From contig CAAGLU010000014.1 of assembly GCA_900770865.1 (NCBI GenBank), forward strand, positions 1 through 6,252: a DNA stretch of 6,252 nt. The letters are read 5' to 3'. The position numbers and the translations under genes were made by a program. Every line of letters begins with the position of its first letter. The stretch's first letter is position 1. This DNA is from an uncultured Atopobiaceae bacterium. GTDB taxonomy: Bacteria > Actinomycetota > Coriobacteriia > Coriobacteriales > Atopobiaceae. A model generated the notes under the pieces. It was not told where the DNA came from. It searched no databases and saw nothing but the letters and a program-made list of their open reading frames with translations. Of the stretch, positions 1 to 6,160 are shown in pieces.

Positions 1-888
1 GGCGCGGGCTACATTGGCGTGGAGCTGGCGGAGGCCTTCCAGCGAAACGGCCGCGAGGTCACGCTCGTCGACATGGCGCCTGCCTGCGTCTCCGGCAACT
101 TTGACGAGGAGTTTTGCGACCTCATGGCCGAGAACCTCCGCAGTCATGGCATCGAGCTCGCCTTTGGCGAGAGGGTCCTGCGCCTTGAAGGCGAGGACGG
201 CAAGGTGGCCCGCGTGGTAACCGACAAGGGCACCCACCAGGCGGACCTCGTGTGCCTGTGCATTGGTTTCAAGCCAAATACCGCGCTTTTCGAGGGCGCG
301 GGCTTTGACACGCTGCGGAACGGCGCGCTTCTCGTCGACCACCACCAGGAGACCAGCCGTCGAGGCGTGTATGCGGTGGGGGACTGCTCCAGCTGCTTTA
401 GCAACGCCAAGGACGGCGAGCCGGCCTACATTGCGCTGGCGACGAACGCCGTGCGCTCGGGCATCGTGGCGGGCCACAACGCCTGCGGCATGGCAATCGA
501 GGGCGTGGGCGTGCAGGGCTCCTCGGGCATCTGTATCTACGACCTCAAGATGGTGGCCACGGGCCTTACCGAGGCGGTCGCGCGCAAGGCTGGCTACGAC
601 GCCTGCGTGAGCGACTTCTCGCAGGTACAGAAGGCGACCTTTGTGGAGACCGAGAACCCCGAGGTCAAGATTCGCGTGGTCTTCGACGGCACCACGCGCA
701 GGGTCCTTGGCGCGCAGATGGCCTCGACCTACGACATGAGCGCGGGCATCCACATGTTCTCGCTGGCGATTCAGGAGGGACTGACCATCGATCGCCTGGC
801 GCTGCTCGACGTCTTTTTCCTTCCGCATTTCAACCAGCCGTACAACTACTACACCATGGCGGCGTACTCCGCGGTCCTGGGTGCCTAG
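1..888 (+). CDS. nox: Water-forming NADH oxidase (flavin disulfide-reductase family), 5' end missing
   Basis: The reading frame is open from base 1 and ends at TAG 886-888, giving 295 visible residues; family members have about 450, so roughly the first 150, including the first FAD-binding fold and the redox-active cysteine, lie outside the window. The visible part opens with the NADH-binding Rossmann motif GAGYIG (residues 1-6), followed by VTLVD, whose Asp24 fits preference for NADH over NADPH. VYAVGDC (about residues 123-129) is the second FAD-contacting motif. A C-terminal dimerisation domain begins near GVQGSSGICIYD. The ending FFLPHFNQPYNYYTMAA resembles the P-x-F-(D/N)-x-P-(W/Y)-N signature I recall from streptococcal and lactococcal H2O-forming oxidases, rather than the ending of CoA-disulfide reductases. 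Known family role: cytosolic four-electron reduction of O2 to water with NADH, regenerating NAD+ and protecting anaerobes. Family assignment is firm; water-forming versus peroxide-forming activity is inferred without the active-site cysteine. Confidence 0.88.
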   Translation, partial: GAGYIGVELAEAFQRNGREVTLVDMAPACVSGNFDEEFCDLMAENLRSHGIELAFGERVLRLEGEDGKVARVVTDKGTHQADLVCLCIGFKPNTALFEGAGFDTLRNGALLVDHHQETSRRGVYAVGDCSSCFSNAKDGEPAYIALATNAVRSGIVAGHNACGMAIEGVGVQGSSGICIYDLKMVATGLTEAVARKAGYDACVSDFSQVQKATFVETENPEVKIRVVFDGTTRRVLGAQMASTYDMSAGIHMFSLAIQEGLTIDRLALLDVFFLPHFNQPYNYYTMAAYSAVLGA

Positions 889-894
889 GGCTTG

Positions 895-918
895 CCGCGG
901 CGCCCGCGGGATTTTTTT
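895..918 (+). terminator. Rho-independent terminator of the NADH oxidase gene
   Basis: CCGCGG (895-900) pairs with CCGCGG (904-909) around a 3-nt loop, giving a six-pair all-GC stem. Two bases later comes a run of seven T (912-918). The hairpin starts six bases after the oxidase stop codon, which is the expected position and strand. The last two T also form the outer end of the following palindrome. Confidence 0.75.
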
Positions 919-948
919 GCCCGGTAGTGGGATCCCATTACCGGGCAA
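917..948. repeat. 32-bp near-perfect palindrome (REP-like)
   Basis: TTGCCCGGTAGTGGGA (917-932) is followed by its inverted copy TCCCATTACCGGGCAA (933-948). Fifteen of sixteen positions pair as Watson-Crick and the remaining one (G927 opposite T938) would be a G:U pair in RNA. No T-tract follows on either strand, so it is not a standard terminator. It shares its right arm with the direct repeats at 937-981. It may be a dispersed repetitive extragenic palindrome; copy number in the genome cannot be judged from this window. Confidence 0.8.
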
Positions 949-981
949 CGGGATTCCATTACCGGGCAATGGGATTCCATT
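937..981. repeat. Two 21-bp tandem direct repeats plus a partial third copy
   Basis: Unit one (937-957) and unit two (958-978) share the core ATTACCGGGCAAYGGGATT followed by CC. They differ at one position (C949 versus T970). ATT at 979-981 starts a third copy that then diverges. The first unit overlaps the right arm of the palindrome at 917-948, so the cluster mixes inverted and direct copies of one motif. It ends about 70 bp before the helicase start codon and could also bind a regulator, although nothing in the window says so. Confidence 0.8.
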
Positions 982-1012
982 GGAGGTTCCTATTACTGTC
1001 GTCTCCGGGCGT

Positions 1013-1030
1013 TAGACTCTTGTGAGTCAA
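1013..1030 (+). promoter_or_regulatory. Weak leader hairpin or possible -10 region upstream of the helicase
   Basis: GACTC (1015-1019) and GAGTC (1024-1028) form a five-pair inverted repeat with a TTGT loop, 25 bp before the helicase start codon. The overlapping TAGACT (1013-1018) matches four of six positions of a sigma-70 type -10 element, but no convincing -35 element sits at proper spacing. No GAAC-N4-GTTC LexA box was found between 889 and 1052. This is a tentative call; the true promoter may lie elsewhere in the gap. Confidence 0.25.
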
Positions 1031-1041
1031 CTCGATACCAC

Positions 1042-1046
1042 AGGAG
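1042..1046 (+). promoter_or_regulatory. Ribosome binding site deciding the helicase start
   Basis: AGGAG lies six bases before ATG 1053. A second ATG at 1049-1051 is in another frame and only two bases from the AGGAG, too close to be used, so 1053 is the preferred start. Confidence 0.7.
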
Positions 1047-1052
1047 ACATGC

Positions 1053-3602
1053 ATGCCCTCTGACCAGCAGTTCTCGTTCTTCTCCGCAGCTAGCGGCCAG
1101 CAGGTGGCACCCGCCGTGCAGCCCGCCGCGCGCTCCGCCGCCAACCGTCCCTCCGCCGTTGACATCGACGGCCTTAACCCCGCGCAGCGCGACGCCGTGC
1201 TCTGCACGCACGGCCCGCTCCTGGTGCTTGCCGGCGCGGGCTCGGGCAAGACGCGCGCGCTCACGTACCGCATCGCGCACATGGTGGCCGACGAGGGCGT
1301 GCGCCCGTGGCAGGTCCTCGCCATCACGTTCACCAACAAGGCGGCGGCCGAGATGCGCGAGCGTCTCAACGCGCTGCTTCCCGGCGGCACCCGCGGCATG
1401 TGGGTGTGCACGTTCCATGCCATGTGCGTGCGCATGCTGCGCGATGACCCGGAGCTCGTAGGCTACCAGCCAAACTTCACCATCTACGACGACGATGACT
1501 CGAAGCGCCTGGTAAAGACCATCATGTCCGAGCTCGACGTAGACCCCAAGCAGTTTCCCATCCAAGCCATCCGCTCGCAGATCTCGGGTGCCAAGAACGC
1601 GCTGGTCTCCCCGGACGAGATGCAGGGGCAGGCCCAGACGCCGCTGGAGCGCAAGGCGGCGCAGGTCTACCGCGTACTGCAGGGCCGCCTGGAGCGTGCC
1701 AACGCCATGGACTTCGATGACCTACTGGTGAAGGCCTTCGAGCTTCTCGCTAAGAACCCGCAGGTGCTCGACGCCTACCAGGAGCGCTTCCGTCAGATCA
1801 GCGTGGACGAGTACCAGGACACCAACGGCGTCCAGTACGCCATCACCAACCTCCTGGCCCGCAAGTACAGAAACCTCATGGTCGTGGGCGACGACGACCA
1901 GTCCATCTACTCCTGGCGTGGCGCCGACATCAAGAACATACTCTCGTTCGAGAAGGACTACCCGGACGCGCACGTGGTCAAGCTCGAGCAGAACTACCGC
2001 TCCACCGGCCACATCCTCAACGCGGCAAACGCCGTGGTGGCGCACAACTCGCACCGCAAGGCCAAGCGCCTCTTCACCGACGCGGGCGATGGCGAGAAGA
2101 TTCGCGTGTACCAGGCCGCGGACGAGCGCGACGAGGGCCGCTGGATTGGCTCAGAGATCGAGAAGCTGCACGACAAGGGCACCAGCTACGACGACGTGGC
2201 CGTCTTCTACCGCACCAACGCGCAGTCGCGCATCCTCGAGGACATGTTCCTGCGCGCCGGCGTGCCGTACAAGATCGTGGGCGGCACACGCTTCTTCGAC
2301 CGCCAGGAGGTCCGCGACGTGATGGCCTACCTCAAGGTTGTCGTGAACCCGGACGATGACGTTGCCGCCCTGCGCGTGGTCAACACGCCGCGCCGCGGCA
2401 TTGGCTCCACGTCCATCGGCAAGATTCGCACGTACGCTGCCGAGAACCGCATCTCGTTCTTTGCCGCGTGCGAGGCGTGCATTGCCGAGCAGGGCCTGCT
2501 CTCGCCCAAGGTGCGGGGCGCCCTCTCCGAGTTCACGGGCACCATCGAGGCCGGCCGCCACATGACGGGCGAGCTTTCTGACGTGGTCGAGGCCATCATC
2601 GACCGCTCCGGCCTCATCCGCGCGCTGGAGGCCGAGCACTCCGTTGAGGCCGACAGCCGCATCGAGAACATCAAGGAGTTCTACGGCGTCGCGGCCGAGT
2701 TCGACGAGACCCACGACGACGCGGTCGAGACGCTCGAGAGCCTGGAACAGCTCCGTGCGGCGGGACTGGCGGACAGCCTGGCTTCCCCCAGCGGCGATTT
2801 CGCGAGCGAAGCGAGCGAGCGAGCGTCGTCAGACGCGAGCGCTGAGCCGCAGGGGGATACCGAGCTGCCCCCCGTCGCGGCGGAGAAGCTCCCTGCGCTC
2901 ATGGAGTGGCTTGCGCTGCGCTCGGACCTGGACTCGCTCGCGGGCTCGGCGAGCGCCGTCACCATGATGACGGTGCACTCGGCGAAGGGCTTGGAGTTCC
3001 CGGTGGTCTTCGTTGCCGGCATGGAGGAGGGGATCTTTCCGCACTCGGCGCACGAGGGCGATCCGGCGTCGATCGAGGAGGAGCGTCGCCTGGCGTACGT
3101 GGCCATCACGCGCGCCCGCAAGCGGCTCTACCTCACCTATGCCCTCACGCGCCGCACCTTTGGCTCGGTGCAGGCAAACCCGCGCAGCCGCTTTGTGAAC
3201 GAGATTCCCGCGGCAGACGTCGAGGCAGTGGGCGTGGGCTCGTCGGGCTTCTCGGGCGTGGGCTGGGAGAAGCGCGGAGACAGGCACGGCACCTTTGGCA
3301 GCGGCCGCGGTTCCGAGGTCTACGGTGGTCACGTCTTTGGCTCGCGCACGCGCTCGACGGGCGGTTCTGCCGCTCCCAGCGCTGCGGCTTCCGCGCCCCT
3401 GCCGCGCCCGCAGGCCCCGCGTCGCGATGCGGCGAAGGCGGCGGAGTCCTTCTCGGCAGGAGATCACGTCTCGCACAAGACCTTTGGGCCCGGCGTGGTC
3501 ATTGCCGCCAAGGGCGACACCATCGAGGTGCGCTTCTCTCGCACGGGCAAGACCAAGAAGCTCATGAAGGGCTTTGCGCCCATCGTGAAGATCGAGGGAT
3601 GA
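1053..3602 (+). CDS. pcrA: ATP-dependent DNA helicase, UvrD/PcrA type, with C-terminal Tudor-like domain
   Basis: This 849-residue protein carries the full set of superfamily 1A helicase motifs: Q motif LNPAQRDAV (41-49), Walker A AGAGSGKT (60-67), motif Ia TFTNKAAAEM (92-101), motif II VDEYQDT (251-257), motif III GDDDQSIYSWRGAD (279-292), motif IV EQNYRST (312-318), motif V VHSAKGLEF (641-649) and motif VI AYVAITRARKRLYL (681-694). The end (about 800-849, GDHVSHKTFGPGVV to FAPIVKIEG) matches the Tudor-like domain with which PcrA/UvrD contacts RNA polymerase. Known role: 3'-5' unwinding in nucleotide excision repair, rolling-circle replication, RecA removal and transcription-coupled repair. 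It is longer than typical PcrA (about 740) because of a low-complexity N-terminal stretch (1-38), a Ser/Ala/acidic insert (about 575-612) and a Gly/Ser/Ala/Pro linker (about 725-797). The insert coincides with an inverted repeat in the DNA. It appears monocistronic. All catalytic motifs are intact, so it should be active. Confidence 0.95.
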   Translation: MPSDQQFSFFSAASGQQVAPAVQPAARSAANRPSAVDIDGLNPAQRDAVLCTHGPLLVLAGAGSGKTRALTYRIAHMVADEGVRPWQVLAITFTNKAAAEMRERLNALLPGGTRGMWVCTFHAMCVRMLRDDPELVGYQPNFTIYDDDDSKRLVKTIMSELDVDPKQFPIQAIRSQISGAKNALVSPDEMQGQAQTPLERKAAQVYRVLQGRLERANAMDFDDLLVKAFELLAKNPQVLDAYQERFRQISVDEYQDTNGVQYAITNLLARKYRNLMVVGDDDQSIYSWRGADIKNILSFEKDYPDAHVVKLEQNYRSTGHILNAANAVVAHNSHRKAKRLFTDAGDGEKIRVYQAADERDEGRWIGSEIEKLHDKGTSYDDVAVFYRTNAQSRILEDMFLRAGVPYKIVGGTRFFDRQEVRDVMAYLKVVVNPDDDVAALRVVNTPRRGIGSTSIGKIRTYAAENRISFFAACEACIAEQGLLSPKVRGALSEFTGTIEAGRHMTGELSDVVEAIIDRSGLIRALEAEHSVEADSRIENIKEFYGVAAEFDETHDDAVETLESLEQLRAAGLADSLASPSGDFASEASERASSDASAEPQGDTELPPVAAEKLPALMEWLALRSDLDSLAGSASAVTMMTVHSAKGLEFPVVFVAGMEEGIFPHSAHEGDPASIEEERRLAYVAITRARKRLYLTYALTRRTFGSVQANPRSRFVNEIPAADVEAVGVGSSGFSGVGWEKRGDRHGTFGSGRGSEVYGGHVFGSRTRSTGGSAAPSAAASAPLPRPQAPRRDAAKAAESFSAGDHVSHKTFGPGVVIAAKGDTIEVRFSRTGKTKKLMKGFAPIVKIEG
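2784..2857. repeat. Palindromic element inside the helicase coding sequence
   Basis: TCCCCCAGCGGC (2784-2795) and GCCGCAGGGGGA (2846-2857) are inverted copies with one mismatch in twelve. Inside, TCGCG (2800-2804) and CGCGA (2834-2838) form a second, nested pairing, and 2803-2825 is a short tandem of GAGC-like tetranucleotides (GAGC three times at 2813-2824). The segment encodes residues 578-602 of the helicase in frame. These residues fall in the poorly conserved stretch before motif V, where as I recall PcrA proteins have no comparable insert. It looks like an inserted repeat that was kept because it left the frame open. Confidence 0.6.
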
Positions 3603-3628
3603 GACAAAGGGACTGTCCCTTTGTCTCA
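3600..3628. repeat. 29-bp perfect palindrome starting at the helicase stop codon
   Basis: TGAGACAAAGGGAC (3600-3613) and GTCCCTTTGTCTCA (3615-3628) are perfect inverted copies around a single T (3614). The first three bases are the TGA stop of the helicase gene. In RNA this would fold into about 13 pairs with a three-base loop. The following bases (CGCTCGCGG) hold no T-tract, so it is not a canonical terminator, although it could protect the mRNA 3' end. Its form matches dispersed REP-type repeats with a GGGAC/GTCCC core. Confidence 0.85.
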
Positions 3629-3751
3629 CGCTCGCGGACGAGAGGCGCCGCATACCGTCTGGTGGAACGCACCGTGCCCCGGATGCCGTACGCTCTTCTC
3701 GCCGGTGCGCACCAGCCGCCGGCCTGAGCAGGGAGACGGTGAGGAGCAGCT
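3629..3751. other. Helicase-iclR intergenic gap, no gene seen
   Basis: No credible coding sequence or strong promoter was found. A perfect 10-bp palindrome GGTGCGCACC lies at 3704-3713, and GGTG-N5-CACC at 3661-3673 repeats the same half-sites, 40 bp upstream. These could be operator half-sites for the downstream regulator, but such short GC-rich palindromes also arise by chance in this composition. Confidence 0.3.
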
Positions 3752-4513
3752 ATGCCCGAGTCGATACGCGTGGTGGACCGTGCCTTTGACATCCTTGAGG
3801 CTCTCTCGGCCAGTCGCGACCCGCTCTCGCTGGCAGACATCTCCAAGGCGACGGGCCTCAGCAAGAGCACCGCGCACCGCATCCTCGCCTCGATGGTGGC
3901 GCGCCAGTACGTGGAGCATGACGAGAACGGCGGCTACCGCCTTGGCTACAAGTTCATCGAGATCGCGAGCTCGCGCATAAACAGCCTGGAGCTTCTCGCC
4001 GAGGCAAAGCCCTGCCTCTCGCGCATGCTCTGGGACCTCAACCTCACCACGCACATGGGCGTGCTCGAGGGCGCCGACGTGGTCTACATGGAGAAGATGG
4101 ACGTCTACCCGCACACGCGCCTGTACACACAGGTTGGGTACCGCTCGCCCGCGTTCTGCTCGTCGATGGGCAAGTGCCTGCTCTCGTGCCTCTCCGGCGA
4201 GGAGTTGTCGCGCGTCCTGGACTGCTGCGACTTCAAGCGCTACACCCCATACACCATCTGCTCGCGGCAGGACCTCATCGAGCAGCTGCGCAAGGTGCGC
4301 GCACAGGGCTGGGCCATGGACAACGAGGAGTACCAGCTGGGGCACCGCTGCATTGGCGCGCCCGTGTTTGACTACCGCGGAGAGGCCGTGGCCGCCATCA
4401 GCGCCAGCGGCACCGTGGCGGAGCTCACGGACGACCGCATCGACATGGTTGCCGCCGAGGTCATGAGTGCCGCGCGGCACCTCTCGCGCCGCATGGGGTA
4501 TCAGGCCGCGTAG
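3752..4513 (+). CDS. IclR-family transcriptional regulator
   Basis: The 253-residue length is typical of the family. Residues about 5-66 form the N-terminal winged helix-turn-helix: RVVDRAFDILEAL, then LSLADISKATGLSKSTAHRI with the recognition helix around 36-47, then the wing ending in GGYRLGYKF. Residues about 80-250 form the GAF-like effector domain, with the characteristic SMGKCLLS (138-145) and the stretch GWAMDNEEYQLGHRCIGAPV (186-204). GAGGAG at 3741-3746 is a good ribosome binding site five bases before ATG 3752. IclR proteins bind operators as dimers or tetramers and sense small organic acids or sugar-acid breakdown products. The gene converges on the aldehyde dehydrogenase, which makes that operon the likeliest target, though the ligand cannot be read from sequence. 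The effector domain carries eight cysteines (88, 136, 142, 146, 158, 159, 170, 200), an unusually high number. Confidence 0.92.
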   Translation: MPESIRVVDRAFDILEALSASRDPLSLADISKATGLSKSTAHRILASMVARQYVEHDENGGYRLGYKFIEIASSRINSLELLAEAKPCLSRMLWDLNLTTHMGVLEGADVVYMEKMDVYPHTRLYTQVGYRSPAFCSSMGKCLLSCLSGEELSRVLDCCDFKRYTPYTICSRQDLIEQLRKVRAQGWAMDNEEYQLGHRCIGAPVFDYRGEAVAAISASGTVAELTDDRIDMVAAEVMSAARHLSRRMGYQAA

Positions 4514-4531
4514 ACGATGCGGTGGCCAGCT

Positions 4532-4566
4532 GCGTGGGCGCTGCAACCAGCGTGGGCGCTGCACCA
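4532..4566. repeat. Tandem duplication downstream of iclR
   Basis: GCGTGGGCGCTGCA occurs perfectly at 4532-4545 and 4550-4563. Each copy is followed by CCA, with one extra A in the first, so the period is 18 bp. It lies between the iclR stop codon and the terminator hairpin and has no evident function. Confidence 0.8.
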
Positions 4567-4583
4567 CCTGCCGCTTAAACGAG

Positions 4584-4613
4584 ACGGGCCCGCACCTCCC
4601 GATGCGGGCCCGT
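4584..4613. terminator. Bidirectional terminator between iclR and the aldehyde dehydrogenase
   Basis: ACGGGCCCGCA (4584-4594) pairs perfectly with TGCGGGCCCGT (4603-4613) around an eight-base loop, an 11-pair stem rich in GC. It sits 70 bp after the iclR stop and 41 bp after the dehydrogenase stop on the other strand, so it can serve both converging genes. The flanking T-tracts are poor on both sides (TTGCC on plus, CTCGTTT on minus), so efficiency is uncertain. Confidence 0.7.
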
Positions 4614-4654
4614 TGCCATGCCTTGTGCGCGTGGGTGCTGCTGCTCGCGCCGCG

Positions 4655-6088
4655 CTACACGATGCCCTTGAGCACCACGGTCTTGGTGTGCGTGACCTCG
4701 TCGAACGTGGACATGACGCCCTCGGTGCCAATGCCGGAGTACTTGTAGCCGCCAAACGGCATCTCGAAGCTGCGGAAGAAGCTGGCGCCGTTGATCACTG
4801 CACCGCCGCACTCCAGGCGCTCGGCGACGCTCGTGGCAAGCTTCATGTCGCGCGTGAAGACGCACCCGCAGAGGCCAAACTTTGAGCCGTTGGCAATCTC
4901 CACGGCCTCGTCTACGGTGTCGAACGTGATGATGGGCACCACGGGGGCAAAGATCTCCATGTCCTTGGCCACGTCGGCGGTGGCGGGGACGTCGGCGATC
5001 ACCGTGGGCTCGAGGAAGGCGCCGTTGCGGTGCCCGCCGAGAATGACCTTGCCGCCCTGCTCCACGGTGAGCTTGATCTGCTCCTCGGCCTTGATGGCGG
5101 CCTTCTCCGAGATGAGGCAGCCGATCTGCGTGGACTCGTCGGCGGGGTTGCCCTGCTTGAGCGCCGAGATGCGCGCCACGGCCTTGCTCGTGAACTCGTC
5201 CACGAGGCTCCGGTGGATGAGGAAGCGCTTGGAGGCGCAGCACACCTGGCCGGTGTTGTACATGCGGCCCCACATGAGCTCGTCTACGGCAAGGTCCACG
5301 TCGCCGTCGGGCAGGAGGATGAAGGCATCATTGCCGCCCAGCTCAAGGGCAGTGTGGGCAAGGTGGTCCGCCGCGTGGTGGGCGGTCTCGATGCCAACCT
5401 CGGTCGAGCCGGTGAGGGTGATGGCGTCAACGTCTGGGTTGGTGCAGAGCCAGTTGCCCACCTTGGAGCCGCGGCCGGTCACGATCTGGATGGCGCCCGG
5501 CGTGACGCCAGCCTCGCCCAAGAGCGCCGTGAGGCGGCAGAGCGTGAGCGGGTTGTCGGTCGACGGCTTCACGATCACCGCGTTGCCGGCGAGAAGGGCG
5601 GGCGCGACCTTCTGGTCGAAGAGGTCGCACGGGAAGTTGAAGGGGATGACGGCGGCGATGACGCCCAGGGGCTCGCGGCGGGTGATGAGGATGTGGTGCT
5701 CCTGGCCTGCCTCCATGCCCGCGGGGATGGTCTCGCCGTAGAGATGCTTCGCGCGCTCGGCGAAGGCGCGGAACGCGATGGGGATGTTCGAGATCTCCGC
5801 GCGTGCCTCGACGATGGGCTTGCCCGTCTCGGCGCAGAGGGTCTGCGCCAGGGACTCGTGGTCGCGCGCCACGAGGTCGAGGAACTTCATGAGGATGTCG
5901 GCCTTCTCGTGCACCGGCACCTTTGCCCAGGTGGGCTGGGCTGCCTTGGCGTATGCGACCGCGGCCTTGATGTCGTCCTCGGTTGCGGACGGGATGGTCT
6001 CGATGAGGGCGCCCGTTGCGGGGTTGGTGACCTCGATGGTCGCACCGTCGGACGCGTTGGCCGGCTGGCCGTTCAGAAACATCTTCAT
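4655..6088 (-). CDS. NAD(P)-dependent aldehyde dehydrogenase, substrate unassigned
   Basis: The protein has 477 residues, the normal length for the classical aldehyde dehydrogenase superfamily. Visible motifs are PFNFP (149-153) with oxyanion-hole Asn151, VKPS with cofactor-binding Lys174, GSTEVG (227-232) in the nucleotide-binding fold, LELGG (248-252) with general base Glu249, GQVCC (280-284) with catalytic nucleophile Cys283 and a second adjacent cysteine, and EIFAPV (378-383) with Glu378. It should oxidise an aldehyde to its acid in the cytosol. Overall style resembles lactaldehyde, succinate-semialdehyde and non-phosphorylating glyceraldehyde-3-phosphate dehydrogenases; I cannot choose among them. 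Thr177, three residues after Lys174, replaces the Glu common in NAD-specific enzymes, so NADP use is possible. The upstream gene on the same strand ends 66 bp before the start, suggesting an operon. No promoter is visible directly upstream. Confidence 0.93.
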   Translation of the reverse strand: MKMFLNGQPANASDGATIEVTNPATGALIETIPSATEDDIKAAVAYAKAAQPTWAKVPVHEKADILMKFLDLVARDHESLAQTLCAETGKPIVEARAEISNIPIAFRAFAERAKHLYGETIPAGMEAGQEHHILITRREPLGVIAAVIPFNFPCDLFDQKVAPALLAGNAVIVKPSTDNPLTLCRLTALLGEAGVTPGAIQIVTGRGSKVGNWLCTNPDVDAITLTGSTEVGIETAHHAADHLAHTALELGGNDAFILLPDGDVDLAVDELMWGRMYNTGQVCCASKRFLIHRSLVDEFTSKAVARISALKQGNPADESTQIGCLISEKAAIKAEEQIKLTVEQGGKVILGGHRNGAFLEPTVIADVPATADVAKDMEIFAPVVPIITFDTVDEAVEIANGSKFGLCGCVFTRDMKLATSVAERLECGGAVINGASFFRSFEMPFGGYKYSGIGTEGVMSTFDEVTHTKTVVLKGIV

Positions 6089-6097
6089 GGCAGGTTG

Positions 6098-6107
6098 CCT
6101 TCCTTTC
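6098..6107 (-). promoter_or_regulatory. Ribosome binding site of the aldehyde dehydrogenase
   Basis: On the minus strand the purine-rich GAAAGGAAGG ends nine bases before ATG 6088. The protein begins Met-Lys-Met, and the second ATG (6082) would be 15 bases away, so the first is favoured. Confidence 0.6.
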
Positions 6108-6115
6108 TGTGGGGT

Positions 6116-6160
6116 GAGGCTTGCGTACCGGGCCTTGCGCTACTCGGCCTTGTGCTACTT
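6116..6160. repeat. 15-bp tandem repeats over a stop codon
   Basis: GGCCTTGCGCTACTC (6131-6145) and GGCCTTGTGCTACTT (6146-6160) match at 13 of 15 positions. A degenerate third copy lies at 6116-6130 (AGGCTTGCGTAC core, one base deleted). On the minus strand the first unit holds the TAG stop of the partial upstream gene, and the next unit holds a second TAG in the same frame 15 bases later. Confidence 0.7.

Noticed and set aside
917..981. CRISPR array
   Set aside because: The repeat units are 21 bp and directly abutting, with no spacers, and no cas gene is present.
2803..2825. Phase-variable tetranucleotide tract in the helicase
   Set aside because: Only about three clean GAGC units are present, too few for efficient slippage, and a frameshift would disable a probably essential gene.
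3600..3628. Palindrome as an intrinsic terminator
   Set aside because: No T-tract follows the hairpin on the plus strand, so it was listed as a repeat.
2829..3653. Open frame antisense to the helicase 3' half (274 codons)
   Set aside because: It overlaps motifs V and VI of the helicase on the other strand, has low-complexity Arg/Ala composition and lacks a convincing ribosome binding site.
2906..3727. Plus-strand frame overlapping the helicase 3' end (273 codons)
   Set aside because: It is a shifted frame of the helicase with Gly/Arg/Ala-rich translation and no domain; it runs past the helicase stop only because the composition has few stop codons.
3626..4567. Long open frame antisense to iclR (313 codons)
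   Set aside because: It lies opposite a clear IclR gene. The translation is rich in Arg, Ala and His with no recognisable domain, as expected from the complement of GC-rich third positions.
4575..5273. Alternative minus-strand frame within the aldehyde dehydrogenase
   Set aside because: The dehydrogenase frame is continuous and contains the catalytic cysteine and glutamate here; the alternative has no motif.
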